A program made the translations under genes and the position numbers. The notes beneath the pieces were generated by a model. It ran no database searches, had not been told where the DNA came from, and was given only the letters and a program-made list of their open reading frames with translations. This document shows positions 26,868 to 36,113 of a stretch of 64,000 nucleotides of DNA, piece by piece (positions within the stretch are counted from its first letter, which is position 1; the number at the start of each line of letters is the position of its first letter). The DNA is taken from NCBI RefSeq assembly GCF_019443445.1, contig NZ_CP080378.1:2604001-2668000 (forward strand), written 5' to 3'. Origin of the DNA: Massilia sp. PAMC28688 (GTDB lineage: Bacteria > Pseudomonadota > Gammaproteobacteria > Burkholderiales > Burkholderiaceae_D).

Positions 26868-27042
26868 GTTTGCGCGGGGACAAATCGAAATTTTGCGGAT
26901 CGGTAATTATTACTACATGGCCTTACCGAACGTTTCTGGCGGTAAGCAAATGTAAAGAATCCATGGTTTACGACGGGTCCGACCTATAGTGAAGTCGTAG
27001 ATTAGTTCCTATCTCCCCTCCCCATAGCAAGACATGGGTTTA

Positions 27043-27074
27043 CCCACGGCGCACTTCATGCCCGTGGGTTTTTT
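27043..27074 (+). terminator. Intrinsic terminator downstream of the hut region
   Basis: CCCACGG (27043-27049) and CCGTGGG (27062-27068) pair around a 12-base loop and are followed by six T then CTTTC. It points rightward and could end a read-through hut transcript or a short RNA starting after a TATAGT box near 26991. Confidence 0.85.
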
Positions 27075-27078
27075 CTTT

Positions 27079-27567
27079 CTAGGCTTTGGCAAGGCTGTCG
27101 AGTGATGCGCCCGCCACCCGGCAGATGCGCCAGTCCGGCAGCAGCTCGGCACCCATGCTCTTGTAAAAATTGATGGCTGGCTCATTCCAGTCCAGCACCG
27201 ACCATTCAAAGCGCCCGCACTGGCGTTCGAGGGCGATGTTGGCCAGCGCCACCAGCATCTGGCGGCCATAGCCCTTGCCGCGGTAGGCTTGCTTGACGTA
27301 CAGGTCTTCCAGATACAAGCCCTTGCGGGTGAGGAAAGTGGAAAAATTGTGGAAGAACAGGGCAAAGGTGACCACTTCGCCATTTTCTTCGCCAATGATG
27401 GCTTCGCAGGCCGGGCGCTGACCGAACAGTCCATCATGGAGCAGCGCTTCGGTCGCAATGACAAGGTGTTCGAGTTTTTCAAAGACCGCCAGTTCCACGA
27501 TCATGGCGTGGATGTGGGCAACGTCGTCAGGCCGGGCTGGACGGATGGAAAAGTGTGCTGCAGTCAT
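27079..27567 (-). CDS. GNAT acetyltransferase, diamine/spermidine type
   Basis: The 162-residue GNAT has the acetyl-CoA loop QAYRGKGYGRQML and the conserved NEPAINFYKSMGAE strand. The segment FHNFSTFLTRKGLYLEDLYV is typical of the SSAT-like subgroup that acetylates polyamines or related amines; the actual substrate is not known. The start ATG at 27567 overlaps the stop of the upstream transporter gene by four bases, so the two are co-expressed. Confidence 0.85.
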   Translation of the reverse strand: MTAAHFSIRPARPDDVAHIHAMIVELAVFEKLEHLVIATEALLHDGLFGQRPACEAIIGEENGEVVTFALFFHNFSTFLTRKGLYLEDLYVKQAYRGKGYGRQMLVALANIALERQCGRFEWSVLDWNEPAINFYKSMGAELLPDWRICRVAGASLDSLAKA

Positions 27568-28502
27568 GGGACCTCGGGAACGGTGGATAGGTTGATGGCT
27601 GCCTTGCGCACCGGCGCGGGCGTGCGCACGGCCCAGGCAACGCTGGCAAGGCACAGGAACATGCCGAAAAATTCGAGCGGGCCGGGCCGGTAGCTTTCAA
27701 GCTGGATCGACAGCAGCAGCGAGATGACGGGCGTGATCACGCCCACGTACACCGCCTTTTGCGAGCCAATCCGGTTGATCAGGGTGAAGTAGGCGCTAAA
27801 GGCAATCACGGAGCCGAACAGCGACAGGTAGAGCAGGCCCATCCAGTAGCGCGGGGCCGCCGGCAAGGTAAATGCCTGTCCCGTCAGCAAGGCCCAGGCG
27901 GTCACGATCAGCGTTCCCCACAACATGGACCAGGCCATGGTGAGGAACAGGTTGGACGACTTTTCGCGGATTTTGGTCACCACCACGTTGCCGGCCGAAC
28001 TGGCGATCGTGGCCGTGACCGCCAGCACCAGGCCAAACAGGAAGGTGCCGGCGCCGCCGCCGATGATGTCCTTCCATGCTGCCGCAATCGAGTGAAAAAA
28101 CAGCATGCTCACGCCGACAATGGCCACCATGCCCGCCGCCCAGGTGCGCCAGGTGATGGGCGTGCCGTACACGATGCGCAGGCAGATCGGGTTCCAGAAC
28201 ACCATCAGGGCAAACAGGACGGCCACCAGCGCCGACACCAGGTATTGCTCGGAGGTGTAAGTGCACACATAGGAGAGGGCAAACGAGAAGAAGCCTTGCA
28301 GCATGACCCAGCGCTGGGCGCCGGGCGGCAAGCCCAGGCGCTGGCCACGCGCCAGGCACCAGGCAAACAGCACGGCCGAGGCCAGGCCGAAGCGGTACAC
28401 CACGGACACGGCCGGGGCGACATCGCCCAGCTGCAGCGTGATGGCCCAGAAGGTCGATCCCCAGATCAGGGAAGCAATGGCAAACAGGAGTGGGGAAGAC
28501 AT
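27564..28502 (-). CDS. EamA-family (DMT) exporter
   Basis: The 312-residue protein has ten hydrophobic segments in two EamA repeats (about 5-135 and 155-290), with signature blocks LIWGSTFWAI and GSVIAFSAYFTLI. Members export amino acids, metabolites or drugs across the inner membrane. The ATG at 28502 fits the first membrane helix. Coupled to the acetyltransferase gene, it may export a related compound, but the substrate is unknown. Confidence 0.88.
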   Translation of the reverse strand: MSSPLLFAIASLIWGSTFWAITLQLGDVAPAVSVVYRFGLASAVLFAWCLARGQRLGLPPGAQRWVMLQGFFSFALSYVCTYTSEQYLVSALVAVLFALMVFWNPICLRIVYGTPITWRTWAAGMVAIVGVSMLFFHSIAAAWKDIIGGGAGTFLFGLVLAVTATIASSAGNVVVTKIREKSSNLFLTMAWSMLWGTLIVTAWALLTGQAFTLPAAPRYWMGLLYLSLFGSVIAFSAYFTLINRIGSQKAVYVGVITPVISLLLSIQLESYRPGPLEFFGMFLCLASVAWAVRTPAPVRKAAINLSTVPEVP

Positions 28503-28571
28503 CCAGCAAGTATACGGGGGTTTGCTGTTTCCTGCTGGCCACAAACGCTGCCGCCGTGGCGGATTTGCCGA

Positions 28572-29024
28572 CTACCAGGCCAGTTTCAGGCGGCGGTACA
28601 GAAAGCTCAGCACGAACAGGGGGCCGATCAGGAGAAAGCGCAGGTCGTCGAGGAACGAGGGCTTCTTGCCTTCAATCTTGTGGCCGATGAATTGCCCAAT
28701 CCATGCCAGTACGAAAATGGCAATCGACAGGGGCAGGATGCTCATGGGGGGCAGCAAGGCCAGGATGCCCAGCATGAACAGGGCCATGACGCCCATGCCG
28801 ATCGCGAAGTTCCTGGACAATTTGATGTAGTAGGCCATGGACGCCGCCGCGGCAGCGACCGCGACCAGGGGATGGAAGGCCCACAGGATGCCCAGCAGGG
28901 AAAACACAATCACGGGCACGCAGATGAAATGAATGATTTCATTGGTGTGGTTGAGATGGCTTTCACTGTACTTGCCGAGCAAGGTGTCGATATCGCGCGG
29001 CTCGCTGCCGGTATTCATGTTCAT
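28572..29024 (-). CDS. Mpo1-like membrane protein (DUF962)
   Basis: The 150-residue protein carries the DUF962 pattern: SESHLNHTNEIIHFICVP near the N-terminus, four hydrophobic segments, and AWIGQFIGHKIEGKKPSF near the end. The conserved histidines (HLNH, IIH, IGH) match the iron ligands of yeast Mpo1, which oxidises 2-hydroxy fatty acids. Enzymatic activity in this bacterial homologue is inferred. Confidence 0.85.
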   Translation of the reverse strand: MNMNTGSEPRDIDTLLGKYSESHLNHTNEIIHFICVPVIVFSLLGILWAFHPLVAVAAAAASMAYYIKLSRNFAIGMGVMALFMLGILALLPPMSILPLSIAIFVLAWIGQFIGHKIEGKKPSFLDDLRFLLIGPLFVLSFLYRRLKLAW

Positions 29025-29130
29025 GCTGGTCTCCTGCGGCCCGGGGCCGCTTGTTATCGATGCCCGCGCGTGGGCGAGCGTGTGCGGAAGATTTTACACT
29101 GGGCGTTTGGCGGCGCGCTAAAATCGCGCC

Positions 29131-29700
29131 ATGCCGCCTTTGCCCCGCCCGCCCTCGCCAACGGCCGTGCCCGCCACGCCTGACACTGCCGTGCGCAAGA
29201 CCAGCTTTGCGCCCGTGGCCAACGCCCACACCCGCCTGCTGATCCTGGGCAGCCTGCCGGGCGACCAGTCGCTGGCGCGCCAGCAATATTATGGCAACAA
29301 GCAAAATCGCTTCTGGATGCTGATGTCTGCGGTCACCGGGCTCGACCTTGTGGCACTGCCTTATGAAGAACGGCTGCATGCCCTGCTCGGCTGCGGCGTC
29401 GGCTTGTGGGATGTGGTGGCCGCCGCCCACCGTCCGGGCAGCCTGGACAGCGCCATCCGCGAGCGCGCCGACAACGACCTGCCGGGCTTGCTGGCCCGCC
29501 TGCCGCAAGTCCAAACAATCGCCTTCAACGGTGGCACGGCCGCCAGGCTGGGCCTGAAGGTGCTGGGACCGCGGGCGGCCGGATACCGGATTGTTGCCCT
29601 GCCATCGAGCAGTCCGGCCTACACCCTGGCCTACGAGGAAAAGCTGCGCGCCTGGCTGGGCCTGTCGGCGGCGTTGCAGCTTACACATCCTTACGATTGA
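29131..29700 (+). CDS. DNA-deoxyinosine glycosylase (UDG superfamily)
   Basis: The 189-residue protein has the block LILGSLPGDQSLARQQYYG followed by NRFWMLM, and later AFNGGTAAR and PSSSPAYTL. This is the pattern of the hypoxanthine-DNA glycosylase family, related to MUG/UDG. It should remove deaminated adenine (hypoxanthine) from DNA. The first 25 residues are proline-rich and may not all be translated, though no better start is visible. Confidence 0.88.
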   Translation: MPPLPRPPSPTAVPATPDTAVRKTSFAPVANAHTRLLILGSLPGDQSLARQQYYGNKQNRFWMLMSAVTGLDLVALPYEERLHALLGCGVGLWDVVAAAHRPGSLDSAIRERADNDLPGLLARLPQVQTIAFNGGTAARLGLKVLGPRAAGYRIVALPSSSPAYTLAYEEKLRAWLGLSAALQLTHPYD

Positions 29701-29776
29701 TACAGCTATCGCCTAGCCTGGGCTGATCGATCCCGTTAATCTGATCCTGAGTTCAACACCACCAGGAGCACAGACC

Positions 29777-30394
29777 ATGGAAAAGATCAGCACAGCCACC
29801 CGCATCCACCCCTTGATGGCCGCCGCAGCACTGTCGGTCATTACCGTGAGCATTGCCGGTACGGCCGCGATCACGGGACTGCTGCCAAGTTCGCAAGCCC
29901 GCGTTGCCACCCAGGCCGCAGCCGTGCTCACGCCCGAGCAGCAATTGCTGCAGGCGCAGCAGCTGTTGGCGGCCCAACAACTGGCCGCCCAGCCACAGCC
30001 ATTGATGGCGCAGCCGCAGCCGCTGGTGCTCCAGCCGGCCGCGCTGGCGCCGGCTGCGGCGGCGCCGGTGGCGCAGCTTGCCGCTCATACCCACGAAGTG
30101 GAGCGTCCCGTGGTCAAGCGCAAGGTGCAGGCCGCCCGCAAGCCGGTCAAGGCTGAACGCGTGGTCTACCGCGAGCCGGTGCGCCGTGCCCCGGCCTACG
30201 AAGCGCCCGATTATCAGGCACCGGCACCGGCACCGCGCCAGCCCAGCTATGTGGGCATCGGCACCGGCGCCGTCATTGGCGGGCTGATCGGTAACCAGAT
30301 CGGTGGCGGCAATGGCAAGAAGCTGGCCACCCTGGCCGGGGTGATTGGCGGCGGCTACCTCGGCAACGAGATTGCCAAGCGCAACCAGCGTTAA
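29777..30394 (+). CDS. Glycine-zipper 2TM protein
   Basis: The 205-residue protein has an N-terminal hydrophobic segment (about 13-36), a long Q/A/P-rich linker (about 48-105), a basic stretch, and a C-terminal glycine zipper GAVIGGLIGNQIGGGNGKK...GVIGGGYLGNEIAKR (about 160-200). Glycine-zipper 2TM proteins sit in the cell envelope; some are SlyB/OsmB-like lipoproteins, but no lipobox is seen here. Its exact role is unknown. Confidence 0.85.
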   Translation: MEKISTATRIHPLMAAAALSVITVSIAGTAAITGLLPSSQARVATQAAAVLTPEQQLLQAQQLLAAQQLAAQPQPLMAQPQPLVLQPAALAPAAAAPVAQLAAHTHEVERPVVKRKVQAARKPVKAERVVYREPVRRAPAYEAPDYQAPAPAPRQPSYVGIGTGAVIGGLIGNQIGGGNGKKLATLAGVIGGGYLGNEIAKRNQR

Positions 30395-30404
30395 GCCACC
30401 CTGG

Positions 30405-31589
30405 TCAGCGCAAAGGCAGCGGGCTGGCGCTCGCTGCCAGCGACTTCAGGTAGTCGAGCTTGGCGCTGTAACGGCGTGAATCGTCCGGCGTCGGGCTGTG
30501 GGTGATGGCCGCCGTCAGGCCGTTGCGGGCCGCCCGTGCATCGCCCAGTTTCAGGTGTGTGAGCGCCAGCCAGTAATGAAATTCATGGTTGTAGGGCGCG
30601 CGCCTGAGTTCCCGTGCGAACATGGCTTTGGCAACGTTAGTCTGGCCTGCCGTCAGGGCATTGATGCCCTGTTCAAAGAAATGGTAAGGCGGGAAGGGTT
30701 CAATGCTCGCCAGCCGCGCTGCCAGCGCGCCTGACTCTTCCAGCTTGTTATTGACCTTGAGCACCTGCACCAGGTTGTGCATGACGATCGTGTCTTCCGG
30801 GGTGCGGGTCAGGGCCCGCTTGTAGACCCGTTCCGCCATCAGGTAATTGCCCCGTTTCTGGTAAGCCACGCCGAGGGTGTTGTACGCTGTCATGAACCCA
30901 GGGTCGGCCTGCACGGCCGCCCGTGCCCACCAATAGGCATCATCGAAGCGTTGCTGCGCCAGCGCTTCGCCGGCCCGGTTGTTGAGGTACATGGCCACGA
31001 TCGTTGCGCGCCTGATGGGATAGGCCCGCTGGCGCTCGGCGTCGGCCGGCGGGATGAAATCAATGACGGTACGGGTGGGGTTGACGTCGTAGGCGGCGTT
31101 CGTGCCGGTGTTCGACAGGCTCAGGTTGACATGGGTATTGGACACATACAGGCCTGCGCTGCGGCTCCACTGCTGGTCCACCACCACGTCCTGGAAGATC
31201 ACGTCCAGATTGAGCGCCTGGGCAAAGGCTGCCGTCATGATCACCAGCGACAGGCAGTTGCCCTTGCGGGCGGCAAAGGTTTCGGCAGCCGGACGGGTGG
31301 TATCGGCGGCGTAGTCAAGTTTGAGTTCGCCCTTGGTATACAGGGCATCCATCATGCCCATGATGACACCATTGTTGCGCAGCTGGCGCTTGAAGGCGGG
31401 ATTGTCGAGGTAGGCCTGCATGGCAGGCGAGACGACAAACAGGTCCCTGGCGGTCACCGGCTCGGTTGCCGGGCGCACGTTGGCATCATCGAACAGGTCG
31501 GCCGTGGCGAGTGGTGGCGGGGCGGTGGCGCAGCCGGTCGCCAGGATGCACAGGCAGATTGCCAGGATTGCACGTAAGCCCTGTTTCAT
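30405..31589 (-). CDS. Lipoprotein with transglutaminase-like and TPR domains
   Basis: A strong GAGGAGGTG ribosome-binding site sets the ATG at 31589. The leader MKQGLRAILAICLCILATGC ends in a lipobox cysteine (Cys20). Residues about 85-190 look like a transglutaminase-type fold (AARKGNCLSLVIMTAAFAQAL contains the nucleophile-like Cys). From about 220 to 385 run TPR repeats (AYNTLGVAYQKRGNYLMAERVYKRAL). It is therefore an envelope protein that probably works by protein contacts; an enzymatic activity is uncertain. Confidence 0.82.
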   Translation of the reverse strand: MKQGLRAILAICLCILATGCATAPPPLATADLFDDANVRPATEPVTARDLFVVSPAMQAYLDNPAFKRQLRNNGVIMGMMDALYTKGELKLDYAADTTRPAAETFAARKGNCLSLVIMTAAFAQALNLDVIFQDVVVDQQWSRSAGLYVSNTHVNLSLSNTGTNAAYDVNPTRTVIDFIPPADAERQRAYPIRRATIVAMYLNNRAGEALAQQRFDDAYWWARAAVQADPGFMTAYNTLGVAYQKRGNYLMAERVYKRALTRTPEDTIVMHNLVQVLKVNNKLEESGALAARLASIEPFPPYHFFEQGINALTAGQTNVAKAMFARELRRAPYNHEFHYWLALTHLKLGDARAARNGLTAAITHSPTPDDSRRYSAKLDYLKSLAASASPLPLR

Positions 31590-31642
31590 GGCACACCTCC
31601 TCACGTTCTTGCTATCAGTATCGTCCTGCAGGCGGGCAAAGT

Positions 31643-32506
31643 CTAGTCCAGCGCATGAAAGCACTCCTGCAATGCATCGAGCAATTCATCAATCTCATCG
31701 GTATCGAGGCCCAGGTAGGCGCAGGCGCGCGCGCCGCCCTTGTCCCATTCCAGCGAGCTGGCCATCCCATGGTACTGGGCAATGGCACTCTCGGCCAGCA
31801 CCGACAGCGCCACCAGCGCCCGCACCGCGTCAGCGGTGGCCGTGTCGTCGAGCACGCTGTAATCCTGGTGGTGCAGGATGGCCCAGGACACGTCGGTCGA
31901 CAGGCCCCAGTTGCGCGCCAGCAGGCAGCCAATGGCGGCATGGTTGGTGCTGTGGCGCTCATCCTCCAGTGCGGTGAGCGGGCGCAGCGGGTCTTGCGCC
32001 GCCTCGGCCAGGGTGGCGGCGTAGCCGGGAAAGCGGTCGAGCAGCAAGGGCACGCCCGTGTCGCAGAACAGGCCGAAGGTGTGCGCCACGTCCGGTTCGC
32101 CAATATGCAGGCGCCGCGCCAGGAACAGCATGGCCTGGGCGCGGCGCGACGATACATCCCAAAAATGCGCCAGCGCCTGGTTGTCGGCACCGATGGCCTG
32201 GCGCGCGAGCAAGCCCGTCATGAGCGCTGCCACCTGGTTGATGCCCAGGAAAATGATGGCCTGGTCGATCGACTTGGCCTTGCGCTTGCCGCCGTAAAAC
32301 GATGAGTTGGCCAGTTTGAGCAGGGCGCCGGACATGCCGACATCGCGCCCGATGATCTGGCCGATGGCAGCCGGCGACGGGTCGTCACGCGCCAGTTCGC
32401 ACTGCAGGTCGACAAGCAGGCTGGGGCGCGGCGGAATCCGGATCGACTTGATCAGGGCGTCGACAGGATCGGCGGCCGCGTTTGCCGAAACAGCTAGGTT
32501 GCTCAT
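31643..32506 (-). CDS. HDOD-domain signalling protein
   Basis: The 287-residue protein is a single HDOD domain (about 20-215): PPRPSLLVDLQCELARDDPS, GRDVGMSGALLKLANSSFYGG and AIIFLGINQVAALMTGLLAR are typical. HDOD proteins are catalytically inactive relatives of HD phosphohydrolases and act in chemotaxis, motility or stress signalling by contacts. No second domain is attached. Confidence 0.9.
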   Translation of the reverse strand: MSNLAVSANAAADPVDALIKSIRIPPRPSLLVDLQCELARDDPSPAAIGQIIGRDVGMSGALLKLANSSFYGGKRKAKSIDQAIIFLGINQVAALMTGLLARQAIGADNQALAHFWDVSSRRAQAMLFLARRLHIGEPDVAHTFGLFCDTGVPLLLDRFPGYAATLAEAAQDPLRPLTALEDERHSTNHAAIGCLLARNWGLSTDVSWAILHHQDYSVLDDTATADAVRALVALSVLAESAIAQYHGMASSLEWDKGGARACAYLGLDTDEIDELLDALQECFHALD

Positions 32507-32604
32507 GATGTCAGCGGGCGGAGGCGGGAACAGGGTCAGCCTTGACTATAAACCAGCGCGCGTGAAGTTTCCAGTTGGCAATTGCTGGACTGTGGTGTAA
32601 ATGT

Positions 32605-32655
32605 GTCGGGCGCCGCCGCGTCGGGCGCCGCCGCGTCGGGCGCCGCCGCGTCGGA
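32605..32655. repeat. 15-base tandem repeat, 3.4 copies
   Basis: The unit GTCGGGCGCCGCCGC starts at 32605, 32620 and 32635 without changes and continues with GTCGGA at 32650. It lies in the intergenic region 50 bases before the 3-methyladenine glycosylase start. Each unit contains the palindrome GGCGCC. Confidence 0.95.
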
Positions 32656-32705
32656 CCCGGCCATTGTGCGGCACGCCATCATGCTTGTTCGCTAGAATTG
32701 CAAGA

Positions 32706-33284
32706 ATGAACATGATTGCAGGAATAGACTTTGATGCACCCTCGCACGAGGTGGCGCAGCGCCTGATCGGCGTGGCGGTGCTGGTGGACGGCGTGGGCGG
32801 ACGCATCGTGGAGACCGAGGCCTACGACCAGGCCGATCCGGCGTCCCACACCTATGGCGGGCGCACCGAGCGCAATGCGGCCATGTTCGGCCCCTCCGCT
32901 CACGCCTATGTCTACCGCTCCTACGGCATCCACTGGTGCCTGAACTTCGTGTGCGGTCCGGAAGGGCACGGTGCCGGGGTCCTGATCCGCGCCATCGAAC
33001 CCCTGGCGGGACTGGCGCACATGCGCGCGCGGCGCGGTGTGGAAGAAGACCGGCTGCTGTGCTCCGGTCCCGGCAAACTGTGCCAGGCCATGGCCGTGAC
33101 GCGGCTGCATGACGGCCTGCCGCTGGACGCGGCCCCCTTTGAACTGCTGCCGTACGAGCAAGCGGGCACTCTGGCGCGGCCCGCCCTGGCCGTGGGCGGG
33201 CGGATCGGCATCTCCAAAGCGATGGCCGTGCCGTGGCGCTTTGGCCTGGCCGGCTCGCGCTTCCTGAGCCGGCCCTTCCGCTGA
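32706..33284 (+). CDS. 3-methyladenine DNA glycosylase (AAG/MPG family)
   Basis: The 192-residue protein has the family active-site blocks GRIVETEAYDQADPASH, GRTERNAAMFGP and AYVYRSYGIHWCLNFV, and a C-terminal LLCSGPGKLCQAM. It excises alkylated purines such as 3-methyladenine. The start may be the ATG at 32706 or the one at 32712. It complements the Ada protein encoded 18 kb away; no operon links them. Confidence 0.93.
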   Translation: MNMIAGIDFDAPSHEVAQRLIGVAVLVDGVGGRIVETEAYDQADPASHTYGGRTERNAAMFGPSAHAYVYRSYGIHWCLNFVCGPEGHGAGVLIRAIEPLAGLAHMRARRGVEEDRLLCSGPGKLCQAMAVTRLHDGLPLDAAPFELLPYEQAGTLARPALAVGGRIGISKAMAVPWRFGLAGSRFLSRPFR

Positions 33285-33291
33285 CGTCGAC

Positions 33292-34989
33292 TCAGGCCGG
33301 GGTCCCGCTGCGGGCCTTCGCGCGTGCCAGGGCAGCTTCGCGCGCCACGCTGCGCGCCGGCTTGCCGCGCATGGGACTGTAGCTGCTGCGCCGCTCGGGC
33401 GTGCTCTCGCGCGGCGCCGGCGGGGCCGGGTCGGCCTGCCAGTTGCCTTCGATCTGGAATACCGACACCGCCTTTGACAGGTTGACGGTCTGCTCATGCA
33501 GGCTGCCGGCGGCGGCCGCCGCTTCTTCCACCAGGGCCGCGTTCTGCTGGGTCATCGCATCCATCTGGCCCACGGCCAGGTTAACCTCGGCAATGCCTTC
33601 GGCCTGCTCCGAGCTGGCGGCGCTGATGCGTTCAATGATTTCGTTGACCTGCTGGACCGAGGCCACGATCGTGCCCATGCTGCTGCCGGCCTCGTTCACC
33701 GAGGCGCTGCCGACATCGATGATGGCCACCGAATTGGCGATCAGGCCCTTGATTTCGCGGGCCGCCGCCGCCGAGCGCTGCGCCAGGGTGCGCACCTCCG
33801 CCGCCACGACCGCAAAGCCGCGGCCCTGTTCACCGGCACGCGCCGCCTCCACTGCCGCGTTCAGCGCCAGGATATTGGTCTGGAACGAGATCCCGTCAAT
33901 CACGCCGATGATTTCGACGATCTTGCGCGAGCTCGATTTGATCTGGTCCATTGTCACCACGGCCCGTTCCACGGCCTTGCCGCCGGCCGTGGCCAGGACC
34001 GCCGCGCTGGCTGCCAGGTCGTTGGCGCGGCGCGCATTGGCCGCGTTCTCGCGCACCGCTTCAGTCAGCGTTTCCATGGCACTGGCGGTCTCCTCCAGCG
34101 AGCTGGCCTGCATCTCGGTGCGGGCCGACAGGTCCAGGTTGCCGCTGGCGATTTCCTGCGAGGCCGTGTCGATCGAATGCACCGACGTGAGCACCGTGCG
34201 CAGCGTGCCGGTGAGGTTGACGATGGTCTGGTCCAGGGCGCGTGAGGTATCGGCGATTTCATCGCGGCCCCGGGTTCCGGCGCTGCGCCTCAGGTGGCCG
34301 TGGGCCAGCGCTTCCACCACCCCGGCAATGGCCTGGATGTCGCGCAGCATGGCGCGCCGCACCAGCATGGTCACCAGCAGCGACAGCGCAATGGACAGCA
34401 GCACCAGGGCTGCCATGGTGGCCACCAGGGTGCGGAATTCGTCGCGCGCCGCTTCATAGGCCGCCACGCTCAGGCTTTTTTCCAGCGCCGACAGGCGGGC
34501 CAGGTGGCCGGTCAGGGCGCCGAAATGCTGTTCCGCCTTATTCATGGCGTTGGTGGCAATCGACTGGTCCAGGCGGGCCATGTCGATGGTGTCAGATACG
34601 CTCTTGCGGTAAGTGGCCAGGGCGGCGGCAGTGTGCTTGACGATCTCGCCCTCCTGCGCATCCGACACTGCCTGCAGTTGGGCGAGCTGGCTGGCGACGG
34701 CCGCGTGGCGGCGGTCGATCTCCCCGATCAGCGTATCGAGCCTGGCCTTGGCGATGCTCGCATTCATCCACGCCAGCAGCTGGTAGATATTGGCATGTGC
34801 ATGCTTGACGTCGCCGGAGACATCGGCCGTCGCCTTGAGCCGCTCGGCCCGCACCTGCACCATGTTCTCCAGCAGCGCATTCTGGCGCACCATGCCGTAG
34901 GTAGCTCCCCCCGACAGCAACAGCAGCAGGGCCAGGACAAGTCCCGGCGCCAGCAGGAGCTTCGGTCCGATTCGTAAGGTATTCAGCAT
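33292..34989 (-). CDS. Methyl-accepting chemotaxis protein with 4-helix periplasmic domain
   Basis: The 565-residue receptor has a first membrane helix (about 11-33), a helical periplasmic domain (about 34-187), a second helix (about 190-210), HAMP (about 212-265) and the signalling domain. The hairpin tip is [25 protein letters not shown]. Methylation regions contain [14 protein letters not shown] and [15 protein letters not shown]. No CheR-binding pentapeptide is seen at the C-terminus. Two small periplasmic Cache proteins are encoded just upstream on the same strand and may feed it ligands. Confidence 0.92.
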   Translation of the reverse strand: MLNTLRIGPKLLLAPGLVLALLLLLSGGATYGMVRQNALLENMVQVRAERLKATADVSGDVKHAHANIYQLLAWMNASIAKARLDTLIGEIDRRHAAVASQLAQLQAVSDAQEGEIVKHTAAALATYRKSVSDTIDMARLDQSIATNAMNKAEQHFGALTGHLARLSALEKSLSVAAYEAARDEFRTLVATMAALVLLSIALSLLVTMLVRRAMLRDIQAIAGVVEALAHGHLRRSAGTRGRDEIADTSRALDQTIVNLTGTLRTVLTSVHSIDTASQEIASGNLDLSARTEMQASSLEETASAMETLTEAVRENAANARRANDLAASAAVLATAGGKAVERAVVTMDQIKSSSRKIVEIIGVIDGISFQTNILALNAAVEAARAGEQGRGFAVVAAEVRTLAQRSAAAAREIKGLIANSVAIIDVGSASVNEAGSSMGTIVASVQQVNEIIERISAASSEQAEGIAEVNLAVGQMDAMTQQNAALVEEAAAAAGSLHEQTVNLSKAVSVFQIEGNWQADPAPPAPRESTPERRSSYSPMRGKPARSVAREAALARAKARSGTPA

Positions 34990-35021
34990 GCCAGCTCCAC
35001 TGTCTATGTTGATAAGTACTG

Positions 35022-35432
35022 CTAGCGCAGCACCAGTCCCGCTTCCAGCACCACGTCGCCCACGCGCACAATCCAGGCCTGGTCCAGCCGCCCCTGGCCG
35101 CTGCGCTGCGCCAGTTCGATCACCTGGCGCGGATACAGGCGGGTGGCGGGATCGGTGCCGGCGTTGTCGGTGCCGGTGCGCCGCGCGTCCACCGGGTGGG
35201 CCAGCACCACGCCGGTGTAGAGGTCGCGCATGGTCAGCGCCAGCGCTTCCTGCACAAACTCCGGATCGTGCGCGTGGATGCGCTTGACCATCTCTTCGCG
35301 CCCCTTGGCCTTGATCAGCGCCGCGCCGCGCGCGGCCATGGCGCGCGCTTCCTGCTCGGTGGGGGCGGGGGCCGCAGCCTGGCTGGCGGCGGCTGACACC
35401 AGTAGTGCTGCAGATAACAGGATCGTTTTCAT
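35022..35432 (-). CDS. Free-standing periplasmic Cache-domain protein (second copy)
   Basis: The 136-residue product has a signal peptide ([20 protein letters not shown]) and then one sCache-type domain: [47 protein letters not shown], and the final [17 protein letters not shown]. Cache domains normally sit inside receptors; here it stands alone and is exported. It is a paralogue of the next gene (35439-35897) and precedes the chemoreceptor gene by 32 bases. A ligand-capture role for that receptor is inferred. Confidence 0.82.
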   Translation of the reverse strand: MKTILLSAALLVSAAASQAAAPAPTEQEARAMAARGAALIKAKGREEMVKRIHAHDPEFVQEALALTMRDLYTGVVLAHPVDARRTGTDNAGTDPATRLYPRQVIELAQRSGQGRLDQAWIVRVGDVVLEAGLVLR

Positions 35433-35438
35433 GGCCGC

Positions 35439-35897
35439 TTACTTCTTGTAGATGCCGGCTTCAAGCACGATGTCGTTCACCCGCAGCACATACGTGGTCT
35501 TCGGCTCGATCTTGCCGGTGGCCGGATTCTTGTAGGTGTAATCGACCCAGCCCTTGCCCGTTTTGGCGGCCAGCTCGATGATCTCGCGACGGTAGGTTTT
35601 GCCGTTCGTGTCCGGCACGTCGATCAAGTCCTTGCCGACGATGGCAGGATTGATCGGGTGTGCCAGCACCACGCCGCTTTTCAGATCGCGCGCATACAGG
35701 TAGAGCGAGCCGACGACAAACTCCGGATCCCTGGCGGCGATCCGCTTCATGACTTCATCCTTGCCCTGGCTCTTGACCATGGCCGCGCCCTTTTCCACCA
35801 TGGCGATGGCATCTTTCTGGGTCGGCTCGACATCGGCCTGGGCCATCCCGGTTTGCATGGCCAGGCAAAGGGCGCTTGCGCGCAGCAGTGTTTTCAT
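35439..35897 (-). CDS. Free-standing periplasmic Cache-domain protein (first copy)
   Basis: The ATG at 35897 starts a signal peptide ([21 protein letters not shown]). The 152-residue product is a sCache-like domain with [41 protein letters not shown] and the terminal [17 protein letters not shown]. It is the first gene of a three-gene unit Cache-Cache-MCP with gaps of only 6 and 32 bases. The pair looks like a tandem duplication that has since diverged. Confidence 0.82.
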   Translation of the reverse strand: MKTLLRASALCLAMQTGMAQADVEPTQKDAIAMVEKGAAMVKSQGKDEVMKRIAARDPEFVVGSLYLYARDLKSGVVLAHPINPAIVGKDLIDVPDTNGKTYRREIIELAAKTGKGWVDYTYKNPATGKIEPKTTYVLRVNDIVLEAGIYKK

Positions 35898-36113
35898 GAA
35901 TCTATCCTTCCAGTTGGGTGGGGTAATGTTGCTCTTGTGCATGGCCAATGTACGCTCCCCCTCTTGCCGCCCCTTGCGTTCGCGCAAGCCTGAAGACAGT
36001 GTTGCGCGCAGGCCGCGTTCTTGATGAGCAGCAATTTGCCTTCTTGGAAAAGGCGATAACGTTCCACCGGACAACATTAGTTTCCCCATGTTTCTGTTCC
36101 GGAGCGATGACCC

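Noticed and set aside
32605..32655. Tandem repeat considered as CRISPR or as coding for a PPRRA repeat
   Set aside because: No spacers between units, and the frame through it has no start signal; the glycosylase begins later at 32706 or 32712.
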